In this document: in pieces, positions 56,601-64,000 of the stretch | Position numbering within the stretch: position 1 is the first letter of the stretch | How the letters are laid out: every line of letters starts with the position of its first letter | From: Amycolatopsis camponoti | GTDB lineage: Bacteria; Actinomycetota; Actinomycetes; Mycobacteriales; Pseudonocardiaceae | NCBI RefSeq assembly: GCF_902497555.1 | Contig: NZ_CABVGP010000001.1 | Span: 3,576,501 to 3,640,500 of the forward strand | DNA: 64,000 nt | Direction: 5' to 3' | The notes under the pieces: model-generated | What the model saw: the letters and a program-made list of their open reading frames with translations, nothing else | The model's database searches: none | What the model was told of the DNA's origin: nothing | Program-made: the position numbers and the translations under genes

Positions 56601-57500
56601 ATGACCGGACCGGACCTGGACTCGCTGCGCCTGCTGGTGCTCGTCGACGATCTCGGCAGCATCGGGCAGGCCGCGGGGGCGCTCGGCATCGCCCAGCCGT
56701 CGGCGAGCAAGCGATTGTCCACTTTGGAGAGACAATTGGGACTGTCCCTGGTGGACCGGACCCGGCGCGGCTCGGCGCTGACCCCGGACGGCCGGGTGAT
56801 CGCGGGCTGGGCGCACCGCGTGCTGACCGAAGTGGACGGACTGCGCACGGGGGCGGAGGCCCTGCGCACCCAGCGCGGCGCGAAGCTGCGGGTCGCGGCG
56901 AGCATGACGCTGGCCGAGCACTTCGTGCCCGCGTGGATCGGCGAGGTGAAGCGGATCGAGCCGGACACCTACGTCGGGCTCGAGGTGGTGAACTCCGAGC
57001 ACGTCGCCGACCTGGTCACGGCCGGCCGGGTCGACCTGGGGTTCGTCGAGTCGCCGGGGCCGTGGCCGGGGCTGTCCACGCGGCGGGTCGCGACGGACCG
57101 GCTCGTCGTGGTGGTGCCGGCCGGGCACCCGTGGGCGCGCCGTCGCCGTCCGCTGACGGCGTTCGAGCTGGCGGCGACGCCGCTGGTGGTGCGGGAGCCG
57201 GGGTCGGGGACTCGCGAGACGGTAGAGGCGGCGTTGCGCCGGGCCGGTGCGGGGGTGGTGACGCCGTTGCTGGAGCTGGGATCGGCGTCGGCGGTGCGGA
57301 ACGCGGTGATCGCGGGGGCCGGGCCGGCGGTGATCAGCGAGCTGGACGTGGTGCGCGAGGTGGCGGGCCGCCGGCTGGTGCCGGTCGCGGTGGCCGGGGT
57401 GGAGCTCGGCCGGGTGCTGCGGGCGGTGTGGCCGGCGGGGCGGCGGCTGGCCGGTCCGGCGGCGGAGCTGCTGACGCTGGCGGTCAAGTCCGGGGCTTGA
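56601..57500 (+). CDS. LysR-family transcriptional regulator
   Basis: A 299-residue LysR protein: the N-terminal HTH has DDLGSIGQAAGALGIAQPSA and KRLSTLERQLGLSLVDRTRR. The effector domain has LRVAASMTLAEHFVPAWIGE and AGRVDLGFVESPG. It diverges from the YeiH gene and presumably activates it in response to a small molecule, as is common for this pair. Confidence 0.94.
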   Translation: MTGPDLDSLRLLVLVDDLGSIGQAAGALGIAQPSASKRLSTLERQLGLSLVDRTRRGSALTPDGRVIAGWAHRVLTEVDGLRTGAEALRTQRGAKLRVAASMTLAEHFVPAWIGEVKRIEPDTYVGLEVVNSEHVADLVTAGRVDLGFVESPGPWPGLSTRRVATDRLVVVVPAGHPWARRRRPLTAFELAATPLVVREPGSGTRETVEAALRRAGAGVVTPLLELGSASAVRNAVIAGAGPAVISELDVVREVAGRRLVPVAVAGVELGRVLRAVWPAGRRLAGPAAELLTLAVKSGA

Positions 57501-57543
57501 CGGGTCTGCTCGCTCATCGGGTGGGTTGCCTTCGATCGGACGG

Positions 57544-57553
57544 CGATATATCG
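57544..57553. promoter_or_regulatory. CGATATATCG palindrome before the padR gene
   Basis: A perfect 10-bp palindrome, with a partial repeat CGATACGGCG ~25 bp later, lies ~40 bp upstream of the PadR start. PadR regulators bind similar AT-centred repeats in their own promoters, so autoregulation is likely. Confidence 0.5.
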
Positions 57554-57591
57554 TCGTAGTGTCGGCGATACGGCGAGTGGAGGAGACGGTC

Positions 57592-58530
57592 ATGGAGATG
57601 AGCGCGGGAGCGGGACGGATGTTCGGCGGTTTCGGGGGCGGTGGTGTGTTCGGTGGTCACGGGCCTGGCCACCACGTTCACGGTGGGTTCGGGCGTCCAG
57701 GCCACGACCACGGTGAGTTCGGGCGCCCGGGGCTCAGGGGTCCCTTCGGTCACCCGGACCACGACGACGGTGTGCCGGGGCACCATGACCACGGTGGGTT
57801 CGGGCGGCCGGGGCCAGGCGGTTCCTTCGGCCACCCGGACCACGACCTCGGCGAGCCGGGGCACGAGGACTGGGACGGCGGCCCCGAGCTGGCGCGCGGT
57901 GGTCCTCCGGGCGGCTTCCCGCCGCACCCACCCCACGCGCCGCAGCCGCCGGGCGGCCCCGGCTTCCCGGGCTTTCCCGGCGGCCCGGGGTCCTTCGGCG
58001 GGCCCGGTGGCTGGGGTGGCGGGGCCGGGCCGTTCCAGCGGGTGCGGGAGTTCCGCGGCGGCGGGCGCGGGCCGAGCCGTCCGGTGCGGCCGGCCGTGCT
58101 GGCGTTGCTCGCCGAGGAGCCGATGCACGGCTACCAGCTGATGCAGGAGATCCGCCGCCGCACCCACGACCGGTGGCGGCCCAGCCCGGGCTCGGTCTAC
58201 CCGATCCTGCAGCAGCTGGAGGACGAAGGCCTGGTCCACACGGCCGAGACCGGCGGCCGCCGGGTCGCCGAGCTGACCGACGCCGGGCGGGAGCACGTCG
58301 CCGGGCGGGAAGCCGAGTTCGCCGCCCTGTGGGAAGAGCCCGAGGAGGAGCCGGGAGCGGACCGGTTCGCCGCGCTCTGGCACGCGCTGGGGGAGCTGTC
58401 CGGCGCGGCCGCGCAGGTGGGGTACAGCGGAACGGAAGCGCAGGTGGCCGAGGTGAAGAAGATCCTCGCCGACGCGCGCCGCCGGGTGTACGCGGTGCTC
58501 GCGGACGCCGGCCTGGAGGACGAGGACTGA
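57592..58530 (+). CDS. PadR-family regulator with His/Gly/Pro-rich N-terminal extension
   Basis: A 312-residue protein. The first ~155 residues are low complexity, with repeated GHPDHD, GGFGRPG and PGHHDHGG units and about 20 histidines. From ~residue 165 a PadR winged helix follows: RPAVLALLAEEPMHGYQLMQ, RWRPSPGSVYPILQQLEDEG and HTAETGGRRVAELTDAGREH, then a C-terminal dimerisation helix. Usual PadR proteins are 110-190 residues. The His-rich part could bind metal ions. ATG 57592 follows GGAGGAG. It is 62 bp before the methyltransferase gene. Confidence 0.87.
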   Translation: MEMSAGAGRMFGGFGGGGVFGGHGPGHHVHGGFGRPGHDHGEFGRPGLRGPFGHPDHDDGVPGHHDHGGFGRPGPGGSFGHPDHDLGEPGHEDWDGGPELARGGPPGGFPPHPPHAPQPPGGPGFPGFPGGPGSFGGPGGWGGGAGPFQRVREFRGGGRGPSRPVRPAVLALLAEEPMHGYQLMQEIRRRTHDRWRPSPGSVYPILQQLEDEGLVHTAETGGRRVAELTDAGREHVAGREAEFAALWEEPEEEPGADRFAALWHALGELSGAAAQVGYSGTEAQVAEVKKILADARRRVYAVLADAGLEDED

Positions 58531-58592
58531 CCTGCCCCGCCGGTCGGATCGTCCACAGTGGATGGTCCGCCCGGCGGGTAGGCTCGGGCCCC

Positions 58593-59624
58593 ATGGAGGA
58601 AAAGGACTTCGCGGCGCACCTGACCGCGACCATGACCGGCAGCGCGCTCACCATGCTGATCGGGGTCGGCCATCGCACCGGGCTCTTCGAAGCGGCCGCG
58701 CGCGGGCCCGCCACCAGCGATGAACTCGCCGAACGCGCCGGCCTTCACGAGCGATACGTCCGCGAGTGGCTCGGCGCGATGGTCACCGGGGGCATCTTCA
58801 CCCTCGAGGCCGGCCGGTACACCTTCCCGCCCGAGCACGCGAAGTTCCTGCTCGGCGAGACCGCCGCCAACCTCATGCCGTCGCTGCTGACGCTCAGCGC
58901 CTTCACCGGCATCCTGCCCGACCTCGAACGCAGCTTCGCCGAAGGCGGCGGCGTCCCGCGGTCGGCCTACGGGCCCCACCTCGAAACCCTCGGCGCGAAG
59001 ACCGGTGACAGCTGGAAGCACGTCTACCGCGAACACCTCGTCGACGGCTTCTTCGGCGCGGTCCCCGGCCTGAAAGAGCGGCTCACCGCCGGGGCGCGCG
59101 TGCTCGATCTGGGCTGCGGCACCGGGAACGCCATCGCCGTCGCCGCTCGCGCGTTCCCCGCCTCGCGGTTCACCGGCGTGGACATCAACGCGGGCGTCGT
59201 CGAGCAGGCGCGCGAGACCTCGAAAGACCTGCCGAACGTCGAGTTCGCTGTCGGGGATGCCGCCGAGCTGGCCGGCGAATACGACGTCATCACCGCCTTC
59301 GACGCCATCCACGACCAGGACCGGCCGGACGTCGTGCTGCGCCGGATCCGCGGTGCGCTGCGCGAAGACGGCCTGTTCTTCATGGTGGACACGAACTTCT
59401 CCAGCGACGTGGCGAAGAACGTCGGCAACCCGCTGGCCGCACTTTGCTACTCGATCAGCCTGATGTACTGCACGACGACGTCGCTGGCCGAGGGCGGCGC
59501 CGCGCTCGGGGCGATGTGGGGCACCGAGACCGCGCGGGACATGCTCGCGGACGCGGGGTTCCGGCACGTCGACGTGCTGGATTCCCCGCGTCCGCAGAAC
59601 TGCGTCTACGCCTGCCGGCCGTGA
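58593..59624 (+). CDS. SAM-dependent methyltransferase with N-terminal winged helix
   Basis: A 343-residue protein similar to mycobacterial Rv2258c-type methyltransferases. The N-terminal part is winged-helix-like (SDELAERAGLHERYVREWLG). The class I fold has ARVLDLGCGTGNAIAVAARA, then FTGVDINAGVVEQA and DVITAFDAIHDQDRPDVVL. The natural substrate is unknown. It lies downstream of the PadR gene on the same strand and may be its target. Its stop lies 1 bp from the stop of the convergent carboxypeptidase. Confidence 0.9.
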   Translation: MEEKDFAAHLTATMTGSALTMLIGVGHRTGLFEAAARGPATSDELAERAGLHERYVREWLGAMVTGGIFTLEAGRYTFPPEHAKFLLGETAANLMPSLLTLSAFTGILPDLERSFAEGGGVPRSAYGPHLETLGAKTGDSWKHVYREHLVDGFFGAVPGLKERLTAGARVLDLGCGTGNAIAVAARAFPASRFTGVDINAGVVEQARETSKDLPNVEFAVGDAAELAGEYDVITAFDAIHDQDRPDVVLRRIRGALREDGLFFMVDTNFSSDVAKNVGNPLAALCYSISLMYCTTTSLAEGGAALGAMWGTETARDMLADAGFRHVDVLDSPRPQNCVYACRP

Positions 59625-59625
59625 C

Positions 59626-60945
59626 TCACTGCTGGTACGGCGCCGCCGCGGCCTTCGCGGCCGTCACCAGCGCGCCCTTGTTCTTCGGCCAGAACGTGCT
59701 GTCGACGCAGGTGTAGCGGGGGAGGAAGCCGCCGCAGGTGCCGCTCGAGCCGCCGACCTCGAACGTCACGCTGGCGACACCCAGTTCGCCGTAGGTGAAG
59801 TCGTCGGTGGTGCCGCTCGTGTCGTAGCCGACGGTCTCCTCGTTGGTGCCGACGAGGTAGCCGTTCGACGCCGAGTACTTCGCGCCGAGCCTGCGGTACT
59901 GCGCGTCGTTCGGCGACGTGGCCTGGGTGAAGCCCCACGGGATGATGATGTCGTTGCCGTAGCTGTGCAGCGTGATCATCGTGCCCTTGGCGGTCGACGG
60001 CGCGGGGTCGTTGTTCCCGGTGCCGCGCTGGTCCGGGAAGATCGCGCGGGCCAGCTTCTCCAGGGCCTGCGTCTCCGGCTCGGAGCCGGCGCTCACGCCC
60101 TGGTAGGTCTCGGAGCACGCCGAGTTGGAGTCGCCGCCCCACTTGAACGTCGAGTTGCGGTTGAGGTCGACGCCGATGTTCGTGCCGGAGCAGCCGCCGC
60201 GGGTGTTGTTCGCGTTCTTGCGCTGCAGCTTCGGCGAGTTGCCGCCCGAAGCGACGATGTCGACGCCGTCCGGGTTGGAGATCGGCACCACCCACACCTC
60301 GGTCGTGTCCAAGATGGACTTCGCGGTGGCGTCGGTGGCGTAGCCGTCGGCGAGGTAGTCGATCCAGCGCCAGGCCAGCTCGCCGGTCGACAGCTCGCGG
60401 GCGTGGATCTGGGCCATCAGGAAGAACTTCGGCTTCTTCGACGTCGTCGAGAGCGTGCAGTCGCCGGTCTGCTTCTTGGTGAGGCAGATGGCCTGGACGT
60501 CGTGACCGCCCTGGCCCTGGGCCTTCTTCCACGACTGCCCGATCGTGTACTTCGTGGCGAGGTCGGGGTGCGCGGCGGCGACGGCGGTCAGGTGGTTCTC
60601 GTGCGCGGTGACGGTGCGGTACCCGCCGTAGAAGGTGTCGGCCGCCAGGGAGTTCGCCTGCGCCGGGAGTTCCTTGTAGACGGTGTCGAAGAAGGTCGGC
60701 CGGTAACCGAGGGCCCGCAACCGGTTCGCGACGGCCTGCCCGCCGACGACGCTGACCGTGCCCGCGTCACCCTCTTCGACGTCGAACCCGGCCGCGGCCA
60801 GTGCGTGGGCCTGGGCGGCGGTCGCCGGGACCCGCCAGAACACGGGGGTGTCGGCGGGCTGCGCGGCCGCGGTGCCGCCGAGCAGCGCGGACAGCACGAC
60901 ACCGGTCGCCGCCAGTGCGAGCCGGGACAGGGACCTTGACGCCAT
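59626..60945 (-). CDS. Secreted M14 zinc carboxypeptidase
   Basis: A 439-residue exported protease with a signal peptide (LALAATGVVLSALLGGTAAA). A propeptide-like segment (LRALGYRPTFFDTVYKELP) precedes the catalytic domain. Zinc ligands are in MAQIHARELSTGELAW (HxxE) and the later TMITLHSYGNDIIIPWG; the catalytic Glu is in VASVTFEVGGSSGTCGG. The NPDGVDI and DLNRN motifs are also present. It trims C-terminal residues from peptides outside the cell, for nutrition or processing. Confidence 0.95.
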   Translation of the reverse strand: MASRSLSRLALAATGVVLSALLGGTAAAQPADTPVFWRVPATAAQAHALAAAGFDVEEGDAGTVSVVGGQAVANRLRALGYRPTFFDTVYKELPAQANSLAADTFYGGYRTVTAHENHLTAVAAAHPDLATKYTIGQSWKKAQGQGGHDVQAICLTKKQTGDCTLSTTSKKPKFFLMAQIHARELSTGELAWRWIDYLADGYATDATAKSILDTTEVWVVPISNPDGVDIVASGGNSPKLQRKNANNTRGGCSGTNIGVDLNRNSTFKWGGDSNSACSETYQGVSAGSEPETQALEKLARAIFPDQRGTGNNDPAPSTAKGTMITLHSYGNDIIIPWGFTQATSPNDAQYRRLGAKYSASNGYLVGTNEETVGYDTSGTTDDFTYGELGVASVTFEVGGSSGTCGGFLPRYTCVDSTFWPKNKGALVTAAKAAAAPYQQ

Positions 60946-61140
60946 CGGGGGATCTCCTCACGTACGCACGGATGGAGTTCCGGCCCGGGGCTCTCGGTCA
61001 CCGGACCGGCACGCACAGTGTGTCGGTCCGGGACAAACGCGCCATACCCCCGAAAGTCGCGAAACCGGTCGCGGCGGACCCCGGACGACCGTCCTCACTA
61101 TGCTCGGAAGGGGCCAGATCCGATCTTGAACGGAGTGCGC

Positions 61141-62010
61141 ATGCCGATCCACGACCTCGTCTTCCGGGGGCGACGGCTCACCAGCGACCACGCGCTGGTC
61201 ATGGCGATCGTCAACCGGACGCCGGACTCGTTCTACGACAACGGCGTGACGTACGAGGAAGACCGGGCGCGGGCGGCCGTCGGCAAGGCGATCGAGGACG
61301 GCGCCGCGGTGATCGACATCGGCGGCGTGCCCGCCAGCCCGGGCCCCGAGGTCACCGTCGCGGAGGAGATCAGCCGCGTCGTCCCGACCGTGGAGTGGAT
61401 CCGGGCGGCTTTCCCGGACGTCGTGATCAGCGTCGACACCTACCGCGCCGAGGTCGCCGACGCCGTCTGCCGGGTCGGCGCGGACCTGATCAACGACAAC
61501 TGGGCCGCCTACGAGCCGGAGATCCTCGACGTCGCCGCCGAGCACGGCGCCGGGTACATCTGCGCCCACGTCGACGGGCTCGACCCGCGCACCGACCCGA
61601 TCAAGCCGCAGTACGACGACGTCGTCGCGTCGGTCGTGGCGGACACCACCGACCTCGCCGAACGGGCGGTCGCGAAGGGCGTCCCGCGCGAGGGGATCAT
61701 GATCGACCCCTGCATCGACTTCTCGAAGAACACCTACCAGTCCCTGGAGATCCTGCGGAACGTCGACAAGCTGGTCGCGACCGGGTGGCCGGTGCTGATG
61801 GCGCTGTCCAACAAGGGAGTGGTGGGCGAGACGCTCGACGTCGCCATGGACGACCGGGTCACCGGCACGCTCGCGGCCACCGCGCTCGCGGCCGCGCAGG
61901 GCGCCGCGATGTTCCGCGCGCACCAGGTGCGCGAGACGCGGCACACGGTGGAGATGATCGCGAGCATCATCGGTACCCGCCCGCCGAAGAACGCGGTGCG
62001 CTGGCTGTGA
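61141..62010 (+). CDS. folP2: Dihydropteroate synthase homologue (FolP2 type)
   Basis: A 289-residue TIM-barrel protein: VMAIVNRTPDSFYDNGVTYE is the FolP2 version of the DHPS motif, followed by GAAVIDIGGVPASPGPEVTV, VISVDTYRAEVADAVC and the C-terminal FRAHQVRETRHTVEMI. In mycobacteria FolP1 is the true dihydropteroate synthase, while FolP2 lacks clear activity in some tests, so catalysis here is uncertain. The ATG overlaps nothing upstream, but its stop overlaps the RibD-like gene by 4 bp (GTGA). Confidence 0.9.
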   Translation: MPIHDLVFRGRRLTSDHALVMAIVNRTPDSFYDNGVTYEEDRARAAVGKAIEDGAAVIDIGGVPASPGPEVTVAEEISRVVPTVEWIRAAFPDVVISVDTYRAEVADAVCRVGADLINDNWAAYEPEILDVAAEHGAGYICAHVDGLDPRTDPIKPQYDDVVASVVADTTDLAERAVAKGVPREGIMIDPCIDFSKNTYQSLEILRNVDKLVATGWPVLMALSNKGVVGETLDVAMDDRVTGTLAATALAAAQGAAMFRAHQVRETRHTVEMIASIIGTRPPKNAVRWL

Positions 62011-62747
62011 TCCGGCAGATCTGGCCACCCGAAGCCGGTCGCGAACTCGGCACGGACGACCTCGAAGCCCTGTATCGCTTCCCCGACGTCGCGAAGTGGC
62101 TCGTCGTCAACTTCGTGTCGAGCACGGACGGCGCGATCACCGTCGCCGGCCGCTCGCGCCCGCTGTCCACCGCCCCCGACCGGGTCGTGTTCAAGCTGGG
62201 CAGCGACCTCGCCGACGTCGTCCTGCTCGGCGCCGGGACCGCGGTGATCGAGGAGTTCGACGGCGTCCATCCGGACCCCGAGACCGCGGACCGGCGCCGC
62301 CGGCACGGGCTCGAGCCGATCCCGCCGATCGCGGTCGTCACCACCGGCCGCAGCCTGCCACCGGACGCACCGGTGCTCACCCGGGCCGCGGTGCCGACGA
62401 TCGTCCTGACCTGCGAGCGGGCGCCGGCGGACCTGCGCGCGGCCTGGGTGGCCGCGGGGGCCGAGGTGGTGGTCGCGGGGGAGGACGCGGTGGCGCTCGA
62501 CGTCGCCGTGGCGGCCCTGACCGAGCGTGGCCTGCGGCGGATCGACTGCGAAGGCGGGCCGAAACTCTTCGCGTCGCTGGCCGAAGCGGGCCTGGTCGAC
62601 GAATTCCGGCTGACCGTCGCGCCGTACCTCGTGGCCGGGACGGCGGACCGCGCGGCGGTCGGCGGCGCGTTCGACCCGCTGGAGCTGGAGCTGGCCACGG
62701 TCCTGACCGACGGCGCGAGCCTGCTGACGCGCTACCTGGTGCCGTAG
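62007..62747 (+). CDS. RibD C-terminal/dihydrofolate-reductase-like pyrimidine reductase
   Basis: A 246-residue protein: VVNFVSSTDGAITVAGRSRP, VVLLGAGTAVIEEFDGVHPD and RRIDCEGGPKLFASLAEAGL match the RibD C-terminal reductase family, which shares the DHFR fold. It reduces a pyrimidine or pterin intermediate with NADPH. Overlap with folP2 points to a joint role in folate or pterin metabolism, and a DHFR-like function has been proposed for related actinobacterial proteins. GTG 62007 is the start. Confidence 0.9.
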   Translation: MIRQIWPPEAGRELGTDDLEALYRFPDVAKWLVVNFVSSTDGAITVAGRSRPLSTAPDRVVFKLGSDLADVVLLGAGTAVIEEFDGVHPDPETADRRRRHGLEPIPPIAVVTTGRSLPPDAPVLTRAAVPTIVLTCERAPADLRAAWVAAGAEVVVAGEDAVALDVAVAALTERGLRRIDCEGGPKLFASLAEAGLVDEFRLTVAPYLVAGTADRAAVGGAFDPLELELATVLTDGASLLTRYLVP

Positions 62748-62765
62748 CCGGTCTGCCGCGACTGG

Positions 62766-62809
62766 TCGTGAGTGAGAAACAGTGTTCTAACACTGTTTCT
62801 CACTCACGA
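62766..62809. repeat. 44-bp perfect palindrome (copy 2)
   Basis: Two perfectly paired 21-bp arms with a 2-nt loop, beginning TCGTGAGTGAGAAACAGTG. It is the same element as at 41684-41727 and again lies between convergent genes (RibD-like and carboxyltransferase), but here about 18 bp outside both coding regions. Confidence 0.88.
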
Positions 62810-62825
62810 CCCCGGTGCGGGAGAC

Positions 62826-64000
62826 CTACTGCTTGAGGCCGTGCTCGATGGCCTCGATGATCCGCGGCCGCAGCTCGGCCGTGCTGATGATCGCGTCCAC
62901 CGAGCCGACCTCGACGGCACGCTGGATGCTGTGCACCTTGTCGAACTCCGCCGCGATCTCGCTGACCTTCTCCGCGCGGACCGACGACTGGACCTCCGCG
63001 AGCTTGGCGCTCAACGCCGCGCGGGACGGCGCGTCGGCCCCCGCGACCTGCGTCTGGAGCTCGGTCACCCGCGGGTCGTTCGCCGTGCGCTTGGCCACCT
63101 CACCGGCGAACACCACCGCCGCGGCCGGGGCGCCGCCCAGCACCGAGGCGAACGAGCCCTCCAGCGCCAGCACCGTCATGTTCGGGTTGAGCGCCTTGGA
63201 GAACACCACGAACGCGCCGCCGTGGTAGCGCGAGATCACGGTGAACACGATCGGGCCCTCGAAGTTGACGATCGCCCGGCCGATCTCCGCGCCGTACTCC
63301 AGCTGGAGCTTCCGCAGTGACTCCGGCGAGCCGTCGAACCCGGAGAGGTTCGCCAGCACGACCAGCGGCCGGTTGCCGGACGCCGCGTTGATCGCCCGCG
63401 CCGTCTTCTTCGACGACCGCGGGAACAGCGTGCCCGCGGTGTAGGTGTCCGGCCCGTCGGTGGGAGGGAAGCCGCGGCGGGGCACCGAACGCGACTCGAT
63501 GCCGACCAGGCAGACCGGGCGGCCGCCGATGTGCACGTCCTGCACCGCCGCCGTGTCGGCGTCGGCCATGCCCGCCCAGCGTTCCAGCACCGGGTGGTCC
63601 TGGTCCGACAGCGCGCGCATCACCGTCCGGATGTCGAACGGCTTCTTGCGGTCCGGGTTGTGCTCGGCCGAGAAGATCTCCCCGACGGTCCGGAAGTCGC
63701 TGTCGACGATCGCGTGCGGGAACGGCGAGACGTCGCGGTCGACCGGGTCGTTCGTGCCCACCTTCCGCGGCCCGGCCTCGCCCGGGACGACGTAGGTGTG
63801 GTCGTAGTGCGACATCAGCACCGCGCGGGCGGCCGGCAGGTTCGGCGCCCAGTACTGCGCCTGGCCGTTCGGGCCCATGACGCGGTCGTAGCCGCCGATG
63901 CCGAAGTTGTCCTCCGCCGACACGCCGCCGGAGAAGTCCAGCGCCTGCTTGCCGGTCAGCACCATCGCCGAGTCCGGCGTCATGATGAGGACGCCCTTGG
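62826..64000 (-). CDS. Acyl-CoA carboxylase, carboxyltransferase C-terminal part (partial)
   Basis: The visible ~391 residues run off the right edge. They contain VGIESRSVPRRGFPPTDGPD, NAASGNRPLVVLANLSGFDG (the acyl-CoA-binding crotonase-like region), VFTVISRYHGGAFVVFSKAL and ALEGSFASVLGGAPAAAVVF. This is the AccA-like C-terminal half of an acyl-CoA carboxyltransferase. It resembles the large fused carboxylases (biotin carboxylase, carrier and transferase in one chain) of actinobacteria, but the upstream domains are outside the window. The C-terminus ends AIEHGLKQ. Confidence 0.88.
   Translation of the reverse strand, partial: KGVLIMTPDSAMVLTGKQALDFSGGVSAEDNFGIGGYDRVMGPNGQAQYWAPNLPAARAVLMSHYDHTYVVPGEAGPRKVGTNDPVDRDVSPFPHAIVDSDFRTVGEIFSAEHNPDRKKPFDIRTVMRALSDQDHPVLERWAGMADADTAAVQDVHIGGRPVCLVGIESRSVPRRGFPPTDGPDTYTAGTLFPRSSKKTARAINAASGNRPLVVLANLSGFDGSPESLRKLQLEYGAEIGRAIVNFEGPIVFTVISRYHGGAFVVFSKALNPNMTVLALEGSFASVLGGAPAAAVVFAGEVAKRTANDPRVTELQTQVAGADAPSRAALSAKLAEVQSSVRAEKVSEIAAEFDKVHSIQRAVEVGSVDAIISTAELRPRIIEAIEHGLKQ

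Noticed and set aside
57630..57880. CRISPR-like or satellite repeat in the padR region.
   Set aside because: The repeats are irregular and in frame with a Gly/His/Pro-rich coding sequence.
1..64000. Prophage, integrative element or CRISPR.
   Set aside because: No integrase, phage structural gene, tRNA attachment site or regularly spaced repeats were found.

Overview
The window is a high-GC actinobacterial chromosome segment, most like Amycolatopsis or a related Pseudonocardiales genus. This rests on the GC-rich third codon positions, many GTG/TTG starts, the regulator families (ROK, LAL, MarR, TetR, NarL two-component), a FolP2-type DHPS, LigC/PolD proteins and a Hint protein. I see no rRNA, tRNA, CRISPR array, integrase or intact insertion sequence.

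Region 1 (1-7.2 kb) is a small catabolic and regulatory area in partial decay. It holds the end of an amidohydrolase, an NmrA oxidoreductase with a MarR regulator and twin palindromic operators, two TetR regulators with recognisable palindromic sites, an alpha/beta hydrolase and a quinone-oxidoreductase-like MDR protein. It also holds four gene relics: a piece of an arsenite methyltransferase, a frameshifted SDR, a piece of the hydrolase, and the 3' end of a polysaccharide-type ABC ATPase.

Region 2 (7.2-18 kb) has a 1302-residue protein of unknown family, tightly followed by a 760-residue protein with an embedded Hint (hedgehog/intein) domain, then a large LAL-type LuxR regulator. A helix-turn-helix protein joined directly to a seven-bladed WD40 propeller lies on the other strand. 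The first pair looks like an undescribed two-gene system.

Region 3 (18-34 kb) is an arsenic island and the main point of interest. One half is detoxification: ArsI/CadI-type lyase, ArsR, Acr3, ArsC, an MFS exporter, a second ArsC and the organoarsenical permease ArsP. The other half is an operon of a radical SAM enzyme ending in RCCVKC (ArsL-like), a GNAT/FemAB-fold protein, a CobW GTPase, ArsM, a PiT transporter, ArsR and an ATP-grasp ligase. It is followed by an ArsR-ArsN fusion and a convergent Tat-exported molybdopterin oxidoreductase. Three promoters share the palindrome ATCGA-N6-TCGAT. ArsL plus ArsM plus ArsN is the known arsinothricin logic (C-As bond formation, methylation, self-resistance by N-acetylation). 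The extra ligase, GNAT protein, GTPase and molybdoenzyme suggest a different or elaborated organoarsenical product.

Region 4 (34-64 kb) is ordinary chromosome: ROK regulator, RluA, OhrR-like MarR, LLM oxidoreductase, MFS exporter, DUF1015, LigC and PolD, CobW, bacterial nitric oxide synthase beside a flavodoxin-domain protein, a NarL-type two-component pair, secreted sialidase, YeiH/LysR, a PadR regulator with a His/Gly/Pro-rich extension, a secreted M14 carboxypeptidase, FolP2 with a RibD-like reductase, and the C-terminal part of an acyl-CoA carboxylase. Two copies of the same 44-bp palindrome (41684 and 62766) sit between convergent gene pairs.
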